Shown in pieces: positions 63,198 through 64,000 of a stretch of 64,000 bases of DNA. The notes beneath the pieces are model-generated. The model did not search any database, was not told the origin of the DNA, and saw nothing but the letters and a program-made list of their open reading frames with translations. Origin of the DNA: Rhizophagus clarus (lineage: Eukaryota > Glomeromycota > Glomeromycetes > Glomerales > Glomeraceae); assembly GCA_015698045.1 (NCBI GenBank), contig BLAL01000160.1, positions 186,001 to 250,000 of the forward strand. Reading direction: 5' to 3'. The position numbers and the translations under genes were made by a program. Position 1 is the stretch's first letter; the number at the start of each line of letters is the position of its first letter.

Positions 63198-64000
63198 TGT
63201 TATTATAGCAGACTTTGAAGCAGACAACAAAAAATGTGATGAAGTATATGGTGAACTGAGGAATACAAGAAAAATTTTGCTGAAGCTGATACCTATTGGA
63301 TCTGTAAAGGTAAGTTTGCTATTGATAAGAAAGAAGTTGCTCATTTAGAAAGAAAGAAAGATGCTCATAACAAAAAGATAGAAAACGGGCTGATTTTAAA
63401 AGGGCCGAATAGAAATGTTGATGAATATTTATTTTCAACTACAATGATTCAAAAAATGGAAAAGGATATCAAGATTTTAGAATCTATGAATGATAAAGTC
63501 TGGGATCACTGTCACATCACAGGTAAGTTTTGAGGACCAGCCCACAACTCCTGTAATCTTAAACTTTGAATAGAAGCATGAAAAATCTCAATCCCAGTCA
63601 TCTTTCATAACTTCTGTGGATATGACTCTCACCTGGTTTGTGAATCTGTTGAAAAGTCAGTTAATGCACATCAAATCAGGGTCATAGTTGAAACATTTGA
63701 GAAATTTAAGACCATGAAGGTAGGTTAGCTTAAATATATTAATAGCCAGCAATTCATGAATACAAGCTTGGCCAAACTTGTGGGAAATTAGATACTAACA
63801 AAGAAGCATTTCAAGAATATAGGTTATACAAACGAATATGTAGATTTTGTTACACATAAGGGAGCTTTCCTTATGATTATAGAGATTCACAAGTTAGATT
63901 TAAGGAAACAGAACTCCCTTTATTTTATGAATTTCATAGTACACTTAGTGGTAAAATTACTCAAAAGGATTATTAACATGCTTAAAGAGTATGGGAAAAG
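63198..64000 (+). pseudogene. Decayed protein-primed B-family DNA polymerase with endonuclease VII-like insert (Maverick/plasmid type), runs off window
   Basis: Starting at 63205 the plus strand reads IADFEADNKKCDEVYG; D-F-E at 63211-63219 fits the ExoI motif of B-family polymerases. After a frame change come YWICKGKF (about 63290), a Lys/Glu-rich stretch, and WDHCHITGKF-stop-GPAHNSCNLKL (63501-63566), the zinc/HNH signature of phage T4 endonuclease VII-like domains inserted in such polymerases. Then NFCGYDSHLV (about 63609-63640) fits ExoII (N and Y-D), followed by further polymerase-like sequence to the window edge. Stops interrupt it: TGA at 63531, 63567 and 63579, TAG at 63726 and 63789. 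This architecture is known from Maverick/Polinton-like elements and organellar linear plasmids. Conserved catalytic core motifs would lie beyond the window. It cannot make a full protein as it stands. Confidence 0.75.

Overview
The window is eukaryotic, very AT-rich DNA. Its genes are split by many short GT-AG introns, and the gaps hold long A/T homopolymers and microsatellites. The gene content points to an arbuscular mycorrhizal fungus of the Rhizophagus type (Glomeromycotina): a kinase-like protein with an N-terminal CXXC-CXXC finger, a deaminase-like remnant, Ure2p-like glutathione S-transferases, a giant DUF3712 protein and a decayed polB element. This assignment is an inference from family content; no database was searched. 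Gene models below were assembled by hand by joining exons at splice sites that keep the reading frame.

Layout. 1-16.4 kb holds one ten-exon minus-strand gene for a 927-residue His/Pro/Gln/Asn-rich protein (1622-5642), then about 11 kb of gene-free low-complexity DNA. Two minisatellite arrays (16.4-17.4 kb) precede a complete YebC/TACO1 homologue (minus), an unidentified small coding stretch (minus), an SR-type RRM plus zinc-knuckle protein (plus, 20.2-21.9 kb) and a 20-exon ASCC1-like gene (plus, 22.6-26.3 kb). The last carries five KH domains instead of the usual one, built by repeating the same three-exon block.

26.3-39.4 kb is an accessory stretch. It has a 239-bp hAT-type miniature element with a perfect 8-bp target duplication, a 454-bp pogo-like miniature element, one intact and two decayed copies of a secreted/membrane LamG-like gene, a four-exon gene that may descend from a PD-(D/E)XK nuclease, and fragments of unknown genes. 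A giant DUF3712 (Tag1-like) gene of about 2,374 codons fills 39.4-46.8 kb.

46.8-50.4 kb is gene-free with two separate tandem duplications. A kinase-like gene follows (50.4-52.6 kb, minus) whose catalytic Asp is replaced by Asn and whose N-terminus fits lipid anchoring. Two tandem Ure2p-like GST genes (minus, 56.1-58.2 kb) come next. The right end (60-64 kb) is a graveyard: a frameshifted OTT_1508-like deaminase, two unidentified minus-strand remnants, and a stop-riddled B-family DNA polymerase of Maverick/plasmid type that runs off the window.

No operon logic applies. The housekeeping genes (TACO1-like, SR-like, ASCC1-like, Tag1-like, GSTs) look independent and are separated by repeat-rich DNA. 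No tRNA, rRNA or CRISPR array was recognised.
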